Below are positions 27,481 through 35,415 of a stretch of DNA of 64,000 bases, piece after piece; the first letter of the stretch is position 1; every line of letters starts with the position of its first letter. A program made the translations under genes and the position numbers. The stretch comes from Palleronia sediminis (lineage in GTDB: Bacteria > Pseudomonadota > Alphaproteobacteria > Rhodobacterales > Rhodobacteraceae). The DNA lies in contig NZ_SNAA01000009.1 in assembly GCF_004358695.1 (NCBI RefSeq), forward strand, positions 1 to 64,000, given 5' to 3'. A model generated the notes under the pieces. That model made no database searches and had not been told where the DNA came from. It saw nothing but the letters and a program-made list of their open reading frames with translations.

Positions 27481-28982
27481 CACTCCATCTGCTTGAAGGC
27501 GAATTCGCCGCCTTCCTTGATGCCCGAGAACCAGCGCGCGGTCACGGTCTTGGTGCGGGTGTAGAACCTGAAGGCGTCGGGGCCGTACTGGTTGAGATCG
27601 CCGAAGGCCGATTTCTTCCAGCCGCCGAAGGTGTGGTAGCTGAGCGGCACGGGGATGGGAAAGTTGATGCCCACCATGCCGACATTGACGTTATGGGCGA
27701 AATCGCGCGCCACGTCGCCATCGGCGGTGAAGATCGCGCAGCCGTTGCCATAGGGGTTGTCGCAGACGAGGTTCAGCGCCTCGTCATAGCTCTCGGCGCG
27801 GACCTGGGAGAGGACGGGGCCGAAGATCTCCTCGCGATAGATCTCCATCTCGGGGCGGACCCGGTCGAAGAACGAGGGGCCGACGAAAAAGCCGTTCTCG
27901 TAGCCTTGCAAGCTGAAATCGCGCCCGTCGACGACAAGCTCGGCGCCCGCGTCCACCCCCGATTGCACGAGGCGCGCGATGCGGTCGCGCGCGGCGGCGG
28001 TGATGACGGGGCCGTAATCGACATCGGCGCCGGCGGTATAGGGGCCGACCTTGAGCCGCTCGATCCGGGGGACGAGCTTTTCCACCAGCCTGTCGGCGGT
28101 CTCGGCGCCCACGGGCACCGCGACCGAGATGGCCATGCAGCGTTCCCCGGCGGCGCCGAAGCCCGCGCCGACCAGCGCGTCGGCGGCCTTGTCGAGATCG
28201 GCGTCGGGCATGACGATCATGTGGTTCTTGGCGCCGCCGAAACATTGCGCGCGCTTGCCCGCCGCCGCCGCGCGGCCGTAGATGTATTGCGCGATGGGGG
28301 TGGAGCCGACGAAGCCCACCGCCTGCACGGTGTCATTGTCGAGGATGGCGTCCACCGCCTCCTTGTCGCCGTTGACGACCTGCAGCACCCCGTCGGGCAG
28401 CCCCGCCTCTTGCAGAAGCTCGGCCAGCCGCAGCGCGGTCGAGGGGCAGCGCTCGGACGGCTTGAGCACCATCGCGTTGCCCGCCGAAAGCGCGGGCGCC
28501 AGTTTCCACAGCGGGATCATGGCGGGGAAGTTGAAGGGCGTGATGCCCGCCACCACGCCCAGCGGCTGGCGCATCGACCACAGGTCGATGCCGGGGCCGC
28601 CGTCATCGGTGAACTCGCCCTTGAGCATGTGCGGCGCGCCCATGCAGAACTCGACCACCTCGAGCCCGCGCTGCACGTCGCCGCGCGCGTCGGGCAGGGT
28701 CTTGCCGTGCTCGCGGCTGACCAGCTCGGCCAGCGCGTCCATGTCGCGCTCGATCAGGGCGGCAAAGCGCATCATCACCCGCGCCCGGCGCTGCGGGTTG
28801 GTCGCGGCCCAGCCGGTCTGGGCGCGGGCAGCGCGGGCGATGGCGTCGTCGATCTCGGCCCCAGTGGCCAGCGGCGTCAGCGCCTGCACCTCGCCCGTGG
28901 CGGGGTTGAACACCTCGCTCGTGCGGCCCGAGCGGCCCGTGACGCGGGCGCCGTCGATCCAGTGGTGCAGCTCGTCGGTCAT
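27480..28982 (-). CDS. mmsA: Methylmalonate-semialdehyde dehydrogenase (CoA-acylating)
   Basis: The enzyme oxidises methylmalonate or malonate semialdehyde to propionyl- or acetyl-CoA in valine, inositol and thymine breakdown. The 500-residue protein has GVVAGITPFNFPAMIPLW, the NAD-binding VGFVGSTPIAQYI, the glycine loop KRAQCFGGAKNHMIVMPDAD, the catalytic cysteine in GAAGERCMAISV (C282), and YGNGCAIFT and PVPLSYHTFGGWK characteristic of MmsA rather than ordinary aldehyde dehydrogenases. It is divergent from a LysR gene, a common arrangement for its regulator. Confidence 0.95.
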   Translation of the reverse strand: MTDELHHWIDGARVTGRSGRTSEVFNPATGEVQALTPLATGAEIDDAIARAARAQTGWAATNPQRRARVMMRFAALIERDMDALAELVSREHGKTLPDARGDVQRGLEVVEFCMGAPHMLKGEFTDDGGPGIDLWSMRQPLGVVAGITPFNFPAMIPLWKLAPALSAGNAMVLKPSERCPSTALRLAELLQEAGLPDGVLQVVNGDKEAVDAILDNDTVQAVGFVGSTPIAQYIYGRAAAAGKRAQCFGGAKNHMIVMPDADLDKAADALVGAGFGAAGERCMAISVAVPVGAETADRLVEKLVPRIERLKVGPYTAGADVDYGPVITAAARDRIARLVQSGVDAGAELVVDGRDFSLQGYENGFFVGPSFFDRVRPEMEIYREEIFGPVLSQVRAESYDEALNLVCDNPYGNGCAIFTADGDVARDFAHNVNVGMVGINFPIPVPLSYHTFGGWKKSAFGDLNQYGPDAFRFYTRTKTVTARWFSGIKEGGEFAFKQME

Positions 28983-29070
28983 GGGGGTCTCCCTCGGGGT
29001 GCGTGGCGTGTCAGGCAGGCACGATAGGGCGCGGGTCTTGACCGGCCAAGCCGCGATTTGCCAAAGCGGT

Positions 29071-29086
29071 CTTGCGAAATTGCAAG
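29071..29086. promoter_or_regulatory. Probable LysR operator between mmsA and lysR gene
   Basis: A perfect inverted repeat CTTGC-N6-GCAAG (29071-29086) lies 14 bp before the LysR start codon and 89 bp from the mmsA start. It contains the TTGC...GCAA symmetry and AT-rich centre common in LysR-type sites. Position and symmetry are the only evidence. Confidence 0.55.
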
Positions 29087-29099
29087 GATGGGGCGCGCG

Positions 29100-29978
29100 A
29101 TGCACTGGGACGACATGCGGATTTTCCTGTCCGTGGCGCGCGCCGAGGGGCTCAGCCGCGCCGCCGACCGGGTGCGGATGGACCCCGCGACGCTGGGCCG
29201 CCGCATCGCCCGGCTCGAGACGGACCTGGGCGCCGCGCTGTTTTCCAAGGGTCCGGCGGGCTACAGGCTGACGGCGGCGGGCGCGCGGCTGATGGATCAC
29301 GCCGAGCGGGCCGAGCGCGCGATGCTGGGCGCCGAGGCCGAGGTCAAGGGCGCGCTGACCGGCGCGCTGCGCATCGGCGCGCCCGATGGCTGCGCGACCT
29401 TTCTGCTGCCGCAGGTCTGCGCCTCGCTCGTGCGCGACCATCCCGGCCTCGAGATCGAGATCGTGGCCCTGCCGCGCATCTTCGATCTCGGGCGGCGCGA
29501 GGCCGACATGGCCATCGCCGTCTCGCGCCCGGTGGCGGGGCGGCTGACGGTGCAGAAGATCGCCGACTACCGCCTAAGCCTCGCCGCGCACCGCGACTAC
29601 CTCGCCGCCGCGCCCCGGCTGGACGGACTCGACGATCTCGCCCGGCACCGCATCGTGGGATACGTGCCCGACATGATCTTTGACCGCGAACTCGACTACC
29701 TGGGCGAGATCGGGGTCGAGACGGCGCATCTGGCCTCGTCCTCGGTGGCGGTCCAGGCGCAATGGATCGCGCAGGGCGCGGGGGTCGGCATCGTGCATGA
29801 TTTCACCCTGCCGCGCAGCCCCGGCGTGGTGCGCGTCCTGCCGGACAAGGTGCGGCTGACCCGCGCCTTCTGGCTGGTGCGCCATGCCGAGGACGCGCGC
29901 AGCGCCCGGCACGACGCGCTGGCCGCCGCACTGGTCGAGCGGCTGGCCCGCGAGATCGCGCGCGCCGAAAGCGCCTGA
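29100..29978 (+). CDS. LysR-family transcriptional regulator
   Basis: The 292-residue protein has the N-terminal helix-turn-helix (MRIFLSVARAEGLSRAADRVRMDPATLGRRIARLE) and a LysR substrate-binding domain (ALRIGAPDGCATFLLPQV, ADMAIAVSRPVAGRL, GVGIVHDF). The ATG at 29100 has AAGGA 11 bp upstream. Divergence from mmsA suggests it controls valine/propionate-related catabolism; the inducer is unknown. Confidence 0.92.
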   Translation: MHWDDMRIFLSVARAEGLSRAADRVRMDPATLGRRIARLETDLGAALFSKGPAGYRLTAAGARLMDHAERAERAMLGAEAEVKGALTGALRIGAPDGCATFLLPQVCASLVRDHPGLEIEIVALPRIFDLGRREADMAIAVSRPVAGRLTVQKIADYRLSLAAHRDYLAAAPRLDGLDDLARHRIVGYVPDMIFDRELDYLGEIGVETAHLASSSVAVQAQWIAQGAGVGIVHDFTLPRSPGVVRVLPDKVRLTRAFWLVRHAEDARSARHDALAAALVERLAREIARAESA

Positions 29979-30059
29979 CGCGCGGCATCACCGAGGTTGA
30001 CAAGCCGCCGCCCGCCCGCGTTCGCTGGAGACGTGGCACAACAGGGAAAGGAACGGGCG

Positions 30060-30494
30060 ATGCGGATCGAACGGTTGATGCAGGACAAGGGCCACGAGGT
30101 CGTGACCATCGGACCCGAGGCGAGCGTGGCCGACGCCGCGCGGCTTTTGTCCGAACGGCGCATCGGCGCGGTGCTGATCGTCGACGAGGCCGGCCGCCCC
30201 GCCGGCATCCTGTCGGAGCGCGACATCGTGCGCGAACTGGGCCGGCGCGGCCCCGCCTGCCTCGATAACCCGGTAAAGGACATGATGACCGCGACGCTGC
30301 AAAGCTGTCGCGCGGCCGACACGCTCGACGAGGTGCTGGCGCGCATGACCGAGGGGCGGTTCCGTCACATGCCGGTCGTCGACGCCGAGGGCGTGATGAC
30401 GGGGGTGATCTCGATCGGCGACGTGGTCAAGGCGCGGCTGGGCGAGCTTGCGCATGAGCGCGACGCGCTCGAGGGCATGGTGATGGGCTACTGA
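30060..30494 (+). CDS. CBS-domain pair protein
   Basis: The 144-residue protein is little more than two CBS domains, which usually bind adenine nucleotides and act as energy sensors. First CBS: VTIGPEASVADAARLLSERRIGAVLIVDEAGRP; second: CRAADTLDEVLARMTEGRFRHMPVVDAEGVMTGVISIGDVVK. The ATG at 30060 follows AAAGGAACGGGCG. No effector domain is fused, so it may be an independent regulator. It is followed by coaD on the same strand after 85 bp. Confidence 0.9.
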   Translation: MRIERLMQDKGHEVVTIGPEASVADAARLLSERRIGAVLIVDEAGRPAGILSERDIVRELGRRGPACLDNPVKDMMTATLQSCRAADTLDEVLARMTEGRFRHMPVVDAEGVMTGVISIGDVVKARLGELAHERDALEGMVMGY

Positions 30495-30579
30495 CACGGT
30501 CGCACCGCGCGTTGATATCTCGGGGGTTGCGCATCGCCGCGCAGTAATGTTGCGTGGCGCGGTCACGCGAGGGGGCGTC

Positions 30580-31071
30580 ATGCGCACGGCTTTGTATCCC
30601 GGCACGTTCGATCCGGTCACGAACGGCCATCTCGACATCATCCTGCGCGCCACCGCGCTTGTCGACCGGCTGGTGATCGGGGTGGCGATCAACCGCGACA
30701 AGGGGCCGTTGTTCTCGCTCGAGGAACGGGTCGCGCTGATCGAATCGCAATGCGCCGCCATCTCGGCCGAGACCGGCTGCGACATCGTCGCCCACCCGTT
30801 CGAGAACCTTCTGATCGACTGCGCCCGCGACGTGGGCGCGCGCATCATCGTGCGCGGCCTGCGCGCCGTGGCCGATTTCGAATACGAGTTCCAGATGGTC
30901 GGCATGAACCGCGTGCTCGACGACCAGATCGAGACGGTGTTCCTCATGGCCGAGGCCGAGCATCAGGCGGTCGCCTCGAAACTGGTCAAGGAAATCGCGC
31001 GGCTGGGCGGCGACATCACGCATTTCGTCCCGCCCGCCGTGGCCGAGGCGCTGCGCGACAAGTTCGGCTGA
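30580..31071 (+). CDS. coaD: Phosphopantetheine adenylyltransferase
   Basis: The enzyme makes dephospho-CoA, the penultimate CoA step. The 163-residue protein shows YPGTFDPVTNGHLDI (T/HxGH nucleotide motif), RGLRAVADFEYEFQM and VASKLVKEIARLGGDI (the ISST-like region reads VASK), at the standard family length. The ATG at 30580 follows GAGGGGGCGTC, a moderate ribosome binding site. Confidence 0.96.
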   Translation: MRTALYPGTFDPVTNGHLDIILRATALVDRLVIGVAINRDKGPLFSLEERVALIESQCAAISAETGCDIVAHPFENLLIDCARDVGARIIVRGLRAVADFEYEFQMVGMNRVLDDQIETVFLMAEAEHQAVASKLVKEIARLGGDITHFVPPAVAEALRDKFG

Positions 31072-31140
31072 GCGCGCGCGCCGCTGGCGGGGGCGCCGGC
31101 GCGGCCTATCATGGCAGGGATCACAACCCGGAAGGCCCCC

Positions 31141-32067
31141 ATGACCAGACGCAAGATCGCCCTTGCAGGCATCGGCAAGATCGCCCGCGACGCCCATGTG
31201 CCCGCGCTCTCGGACAGTCCCGACTGGGAGCTCGCGGCCACCATCAGCCGGCACAATTCGCTCGACGGGATCGACGCCTACGAGGGGATCGACGCCTTTC
31301 TCGAGGCGCGTCCCGATATCGACACCGTGTCGCTGGCGCTGCCGCCCGGTCCGCGGCTCGACTACGCGTTTAAGGCGCTGCGCGCGGGGCGCCATGTCAT
31401 GCTCGAAAAGCCGCCCGGCCGCACCGTCACCGAGGCGCGCGCGCTGCTGGAGGCCGCGCGCGAGGCGGGCGTCACGCTTTATGCAAGCTGGCACAGCCGG
31501 CAGGGCGGCGCGGTGGCGCGCGCGGCCGAGATCGTGGCCGAACACGGCGCAAGGCATATCGAAATCGACTGGCGCGAGGACGTGCGCGCCCATCACCCCG
31601 ATCAGGACTGGGTATGGGACGCGGGCAATCTGGGCGTGTTCGACCCCGGCATCAACGCCTTCTCGATCGTGGCGCGGATGCTGGGCCGGGCGCCCTGGCC
31701 GGTCTCGGCCGTCCTGACCTACCCGCAGGGGCGCGAGACGCCCATCACGGCCGAGATCGCGCTCGCGGAGGCGGGCGGCGCGCGGATCGACTGCCGGCTC
31801 GACTGGCGCTGGACGGGCGAGGATGTCTGGACCGTCGAGGCGCAGACCGGCGCGGGGCTCTTGCGCCTGACCGACAGCGGCGGGCGGCTGTTTCTCGACG
31901 GGACCGAGCAGGAGGTGGGCGAGACCGCCGAATATCCGCTGGTCTATGAAACCCTCGCGCGGCTGGTCGCCGAAGGCGAAAGCGAGGTCGATCTCGCCCC
32001 GCTCCAGATCGCGGCCGATTGCTTCTTGCTGGCGCGTCACGAAAGGGGCGAACCCTTCGAGTGGTAG
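31141..32067 (+). CDS. Gfo/Idh/MocA-family oxidoreductase, galactose/arabinose 1-dehydrogenase type
   Basis: The 308-residue protein begins KIALAGIGKIARDAHVPAL (Rossmann GxGxxA), has MLEKPPGRTVTEAR (the family EKP motif with catalytic Lys) and WDAGNLGVFDPGINAFSIV in the C-terminal domain. This combination and length match bacterial L-arabinose/D-galactose 1-dehydrogenases that feed non-phosphorylating sugar oxidation. No other sugar genes are adjacent, so the substrate remains inferred. The ATG at 31141 follows GGAAGG by 5 bp. Confidence 0.85.
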   Translation: MTRRKIALAGIGKIARDAHVPALSDSPDWELAATISRHNSLDGIDAYEGIDAFLEARPDIDTVSLALPPGPRLDYAFKALRAGRHVMLEKPPGRTVTEARALLEAAREAGVTLYASWHSRQGGAVARAAEIVAEHGARHIEIDWREDVRAHHPDQDWVWDAGNLGVFDPGINAFSIVARMLGRAPWPVSAVLTYPQGRETPITAEIALAEAGGARIDCRLDWRWTGEDVWTVEAQTGAGLLRLTDSGGRLFLDGTEQEVGETAEYPLVYETLARLVAEGESEVDLAPLQIAADCFLLARHERGEPFEW

Positions 32068-32118
32068 GCGCGCTTGGCGATTGCCACGCGCCGCGCTTTG
32101 CGGCTAAGCAGCCGCCGG

Positions 32119-32194
32119 GGGCGATTAGCTCAGTTGGTAGAGCGTCTCGTTTACACCGAGAATGTCGGCGGTTCGAGCCCGTCATCGCCCACCA
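32119..32194 (+). tRNA. tRNA-Val (anticodon TAC)
   Basis: Acceptor GGGCGAT pairs with ATCGCCC, discriminator A and encoded CCA follow. The D arm holds AGCTCAGTTGGTAGAGC, the anticodon arm TCTCG-TTTACAC-CGAGA gives TAC, and the T arm contains GGTTCGAGCCC. Length is 76 nt. Confidence 0.97.
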
Positions 32195-32351
32195 TCCCCC
32201 GCCGCCCCGGATCGCCTTGCCCGCGCGCGACCCCCCGCACCGGGGCGCGCCGCAAAAAGCCCCGCGCGCGGGGAAACATGCTTGACGCCCCCGCACCCCC
32301 TGCATAGAACGCGCCTCACGTTCGGGGTCGCTGGCCTCGGGCGGGCAATGG

Positions 32352-32428
32352 GCGGTTGTAGCTCAGTTGGTTAGAGTACCGGCCTGTCACGCCGGGGGTC
32401 GCGGGTTCGAGCCCCGTCAACCGCGCCA
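32352..32428 (+). tRNA. tRNA-Asp (anticodon GTC), copy 1
   Basis: Acceptor GCGGTTG pairs with CAACCGC, then G and encoded CCA. The anticodon arm CCGGC-CTGTCAC-GCCGG gives GTC; the T arm is GCGGGTTCGAGCCCCGT. Length is 77 nt. An identical copy follows 105 bp downstream. Confidence 0.97.
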
Positions 32429-32456
32429 CATTGCCCACCCCGTGAACGTGAGATGC

Positions 32457-32533
32457 GCGGTTGTAGCTCAGTTGGTTAGAGTACCGGCCTGTCACGCCGG
32501 GGGTCGCGGGTTCGAGCCCCGTCAACCGCGCCA
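32457..32533 (+). tRNA. tRNA-Asp (anticodon GTC), copy 2
   Basis: The 77 nt are identical base for base to the copy at 32352-32428. The two share flanking bases only briefly (GC before, CCA then different sequence after), so this is a tandem gene duplication, probably co-transcribed. Confidence 0.97.
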
Positions 32534-32657
32534 TTCCTTCCCCCGATTACCCGGTCGCACCGCCCCCGCGCGGTGCGTTTCGCGTTGCGCATCTTTCGCT
32601 TGCGGGGAGAGTCCGACCGTTTTAATAAACTACCGTAACCCGTCGAAAGGGAGTGCC

Positions 32658-33071
32658 ATGGGCGCCCTGTCATTCGCCCCGGTCGACAGACCGACCCCCG
32701 CCGCTCAGCCCGGCCTCGTCTCTTTCCTCCGCCTTGCCGCGCTGGGCTGCCGCACCGCCCCGCGCGCCTCGGTCCCGGCCTGCCTGACGCTCTGCCCCGA
32801 GGCCGATGCGGGCACCTGCGCCACGATCCTCGCCCATGCGCTGCCCGAATTGCTGGCACGCCGGCCGGTGCTGCACGCGCCGGGCACCGCGGTCCGGTCC
32901 TTTGACGAGGAATGGCTGCTGGCGCTCGCGCGGGCGCGGGCGCGGGGCGATACGGCCTCGGTCCGGTTTCTGGCCGGGCGGCGCGTGCGGCCGCACCGGC
33001 GCGCGGCGCTGATGGTCCTGCTGGGCGCGCTGCTCGACCGATTGGAATCGAACGGCAAAGAGATTATCTAG
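32658..33071 (+). CDS. Hypothetical protein, 137 residues
   Basis: Not recognised. The ATG follows AAAGGGAG by 5 bp, a strong ribosome binding site, and the upstream 100 bp is AT-richer with TTTTAATAAACT near 32620, consistent with a promoter. The protein is Ala/Arg/Leu-rich with several cysteines in the first half (GCRT, ACLTLC, TCAT) and a C-terminal stretch HRRAALMVLLGALLDRLESNG. No signal peptide or transmembrane helix is clear. dps follows after 67 bp on the same strand. Confidence 0.6.
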   Translation: MGALSFAPVDRPTPAAQPGLVSFLRLAALGCRTAPRASVPACLTLCPEADAGTCATILAHALPELLARRPVLHAPGTAVRSFDEEWLLALARARARGDTASVRFLAGRRVRPHRRAALMVLLGALLDRLESNGKEII

Positions 33072-33138
33072 AGAAAAGGGCTTAGCCAGCGCAGCAGTAG
33101 CGAGCCGGCCCGGACCCAACCCCGAAAGGATTGCCCCC

Positions 33139-33609
33139 ATGGCCGAAACCGCCTCCGACCTGTCGCCCGACGCCAGTGCCGAAATCGCCCGCGCGCTGAA
33201 CCAGGCGCTTGCCGAAACCGTGGTCACGACGATGCTGGCCCAGAACTTCCACTGGAACGTGACGGGCATGTCGTTCGGGCCGCTGCACGACCTGTTCCAG
33301 CAGATCTACGAGGATCATTTCACCGGGCAGGACGACCTGGCCGAGCGGGTGCGCGCCATCGGCGAGACCGCCGAGGGCAAGCTCGCCGTTCACCTGGAAC
33401 GCTCGAAAGTGACCGAGGGCGACGAATCGGCCGAGGATCGCGAGATGATCCGCCACCTGCTCGAGGCCGAGGAAACCATCGGCGCGACGTTGGCCGGCCT
33501 GTCCGAGACCGCCGCCGCCCATGGCGATGTCCGTACCGAGGATCTCGCGATCGAGCGTGGCCGCATCCACGACAAGTTCGCCTGGATGCTGCGCGCGCAT
33601 CTGCGCTGA
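33139..33609 (+). CDS. dps: Dps-family DNA-binding ferritin-like protein
   Basis: Dps forms a 12-subunit cage that oxidises and stores iron and protects DNA from peroxide. The 156-residue protein carries the intersubunit ferroxidase ligands with exact family spacing: H38 in NFHWNVTG, H50 in LHDLF, D65 and E69 in QDDLAER. The N-terminal tail is short and acidic, so DNA binding may be weak. Its ATG follows CGAAAGGA by 8 bp. It is convergent with the iron-linked DUF1289/hemP genes. Confidence 0.93.
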   Translation: MAETASDLSPDASAEIARALNQALAETVVTTMLAQNFHWNVTGMSFGPLHDLFQQIYEDHFTGQDDLAERVRAIGETAEGKLAVHLERSKVTEGDESAEDREMIRHLLEAEETIGATLAGLSETAAAHGDVRTEDLAIERGRIHDKFAWMLRAHLR

Positions 33610-33612
33610 CGC

Positions 33613-33882
33613 TCACGAGGCGTCGCGGACTTCGTCGGGAACGCGGCGCCCCTTTTTCAGGCAGCGCTTGAGATAGGCCGCGCGCCAGTGGCCGTATTTC
33701 CCCATGACCTGCTGCTGCGCCATGACCAGCGCAAGAAAGGCCCGCATGGCCTTGGGTTTCTTGAGGGATTTCGAAATCTTCTTTTGATCCTCGGTCATCG
33801 AGCAGCCGATGCAGTGCTGCCCCGCGGGGCCGCTGCGCTTGAACTTGCACACGCCCACGCAGGGGCTCTGGATCTTGCTCAT
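33613..33882 (-). CDS. DUF1289 family protein
   Basis: The 89-residue protein has the N-terminal DUF1289 cysteine pattern, SPCVGVCKF then GQHCIGCSMTEDQ, which may bind iron or zinc. The rest is basic (KKISKSLKKPKAMRAF and KRCLKKGRR). The start at 33882 overlaps the hemP stop by 4 bp (ATGA). It ends only 3 bp from the convergent dps stop codon. Function is unknown; neighbours point to iron metabolism. Confidence 0.88.
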   Translation of the reverse strand: MSKIQSPCVGVCKFKRSGPAGQHCIGCSMTEDQKKISKSLKKPKAMRAFLALVMAQQQVMGKYGHWRAAYLKRCLKKGRRVPDEVRDAS

Positions 33883-34064
33883 TCCGGCGTCCTTTCCGGG
33901 GTCGCGGGATCCTTGGTCAGGATCAGTTTTCCCGCGCGGGTCAGGCTGAGGATATAGGTCTTTTCGCCAAGGACGATCTGGGCCGCGCCGCGCGATTTCA
34001 AGATCTCCTCGGCCCGCCACAGGGGCAGCGCGTCATCGCGCCGCGCGGGGTGGGTCTGCGTCAT
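33879..34064 (-). CDS. hemP: Hemin uptake protein HemP
   Basis: A 61-residue protein of the HemP/HmuP family, whose members assist heme uptake gene expression. The diagnostic C-terminal block QIVLGEKTYILSLTRAGKLILTK is present; only the first 20 residues are variable. The start codon at 34064 overlaps the stop of the small upstream gene, and its own stop overlaps the DUF1289 start, so the three are translationally coupled. Confidence 0.87.
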   Translation of the reverse strand: MTQTHPARRDDALPLWRAEEILKSRGAAQIVLGEKTYILSLTRAGKLILTKDPATPERTPE

Positions 34065-34231
34065 CGGGCCGGTCCTCGTCTCGCGCCACGGTCGAGCATG
34101 TCCTCGATCGGGGCCTCGGGGGCGTCGTCGCCGCGCAGCATCAGATCCTCGATCTCGCGCCGGCAGGTCGCGCGCTCGGCCGGCCCCGGCGGGGCGGGGC
34201 GGGGGCTGCGGGTCGGTGGGTCGCCGGGCAT
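34061..34231 (-). CDS. Small hypothetical protein, 56 residues
   Basis: A short frame, MPGDPPTRSPRPAPPG then ERATCRREIEDLMLRGDDAPEAPIEDMLDR, lies between the iron-binding protein gene and hemP. It is too Pro/Arg-rich at the N terminus to classify, but the ATGA overlap with hemP and the amphipathic REIEDLMLRG segment argue that it is translated. Unknown function. Confidence 0.5.
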   Translation of the reverse strand: MPGDPPTRSPRPAPPGPAERATCRREIEDLMLRGDDAPEAPIEDMLDRGARRGPAR

Positions 34232-34272
34232 CGCGGGACTCCCTAGATCTGGCGGCGCTGGCGCGCGGGGGT

Positions 34273-34296
34273 GGACGGGCCCCGCGGGGCCCGTCC
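34273..34296 (-). terminator. Perfect 24-nt palindrome after the iron-binding protein gene
   Basis: GGACGGGCCCCG/CGGGGCCCGTCC is a perfect 12-bp-arm palindrome starting 10 bp past the stop codon. It lacks a T run on the minus strand, so it may be a partial terminator or an mRNA 3'-end stabiliser that keeps the binding protein transcript more abundant than the downstream genes. Confidence 0.55.
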
Positions 34297-34305
34297 GAAA
34301 GGCGG

Positions 34306-35304
34306 TCAGCCGTCGAAGTTCACTTCCTCGACGAGGCGCAGCGCATCGGCGCGGTGCTCGGCGATGGCGGCGAGGTCGGTCTCGTCGGGCGTGATCTCGC
34401 CCCAGCCCTTGACCACGTCCGAGGCCTCGGTCTCGGGGTCGGCGGGATACTCGAAATTCGCCTCGGCATAGATCTGCTGCGCCTCGGGCGAGGCGAGGTA
34501 TTCCATGAACGCCCTGGCATCCTCGGGATGGGGGGCGTTGGCGGCCATGGCGACGCCCGAGATGTTCACATGCGTGCCCGCGTTCTCGAAGGTGGGGAAG
34601 GTCACGTTGACCGCGTTCGCCCATTCCTGCTGCTCGGGATCCTCGAGCATCTTGCCCATGTAATAGGTGTTGCCGAGGCTGATGTCGCACTCGCCCGCCC
34701 AGATCGCCTTGACCTGCGCGCGGTCGTTGCCCTCGGGGGCGCGGGCGAGGTTGTCCTTCACGCCTTGCAGCCACTCCCTCGTGTAGTCCTCGCCGTGATG
34801 CTCGATCATCGCCGAAACGAGGCCCAGCGTGTAGACATGCGTGCCCGAACGGGTGCAGATCCGGCCCTGCCACTTGTCGTCGGCGAGATCCTCGTAGGTC
34901 GTCACCTCGCCCTCGGCGACGCGGTCCTTGCTGGCATAGACGATGCGGCCGCGGGTGGTCAGGCCGAACCAGTGGCCCTCGGGGTCGCGCAGCGCGGCGG
35001 GGATGTTGTCGGTCAGCACGTCGCTTTCGACGGCCTGCGTCACGCCGGCATCCTTGGCATTGGTCAGGCGGCTGATATCGACCGTCAGGATGATGTCGGC
35101 GGGCGAGCGTTCGCCCTCGGCCTGAAGCCGCTCGACGATGCCCTTGTCGATATAGGCCGAGTTCGCCTCGATCCCGGTCTTTTCGGTGAACCCGTCGAGC
35201 AGCGGCTGGATCAGCTCGGGCTGGCGGTACGAGTAGATGTTGACCTCGGCCAGGGCGGGCAGGGCGGTGCCTGCGGCAAGAACGGCAAGAAGGGCAGTAC
35301 GCAT
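34306..35304 (-). CDS. Fe(3+) ABC transporter substrate-binding protein (FbpA/FutA type)
   Basis: This periplasmic protein of 332 residues captures ferric iron. It has a signal peptide (MRTALLAVLAAGTALPALA, cleavage before EVN), NIYSYRQPELIQPLLDGF, ADIILTVDISRL, and the YY iron-ligand motif within DISLGNTYYMGKML, with NISGVAMAANAPH later. Permease and ATPase genes are not adjacent, so it must work with components elsewhere. The upstream region holds a promoter with a palindrome that looks like an iron-responsive operator. Confidence 0.92.
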   Translation of the reverse strand: MRTALLAVLAAGTALPALAEVNIYSYRQPELIQPLLDGFTEKTGIEANSAYIDKGIVERLQAEGERSPADIILTVDISRLTNAKDAGVTQAVESDVLTDNIPAALRDPEGHWFGLTTRGRIVYASKDRVAEGEVTTYEDLADDKWQGRICTRSGTHVYTLGLVSAMIEHHGEDYTREWLQGVKDNLARAPEGNDRAQVKAIWAGECDISLGNTYYMGKMLEDPEQQEWANAVNVTFPTFENAGTHVNISGVAMAANAPHPEDARAFMEYLASPEAQQIYAEANFEYPADPETEASDVVKGWGEITPDETDLAAIAEHRADALRLVEEVNFDG

Positions 35305-35341
35305 GGATTCACCTTTTCAGGGTTGATATCGGACGCGCCCA

Positions 35342-35370
35342 CCTAAACCCGACCTCTTTTGTCGGGTCAA
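35342..35370 (-). promoter_or_regulatory. Probable promoter and operator of the iron-binding protein gene
   Basis: On the minus strand TTGACC (-35, 35365-35370) is followed after exactly 17 bp by TTTAGG (-10-like, 35342-35347). The spacer is an inverted repeat CCCGAC-N7-GTCGGG (35348-35366 on the plus strand), an ideal place for a repressor. By context this would be an iron-responsive regulator; the protein is not identified. Confidence 0.6.
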
Positions 35371-35415
35371 TACCTGATTATTAAACTCCGGCTTTCGGCC
35401 GGCCCCCGCCCGCAC

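Noticed and set aside
34273-34296. Standard intrinsic terminator for the iron-binding protein gene
   Set aside because: The stem is perfect but no T run follows on the transcribed strand, so I list it only as a possible partial terminator or mRNA stabiliser.
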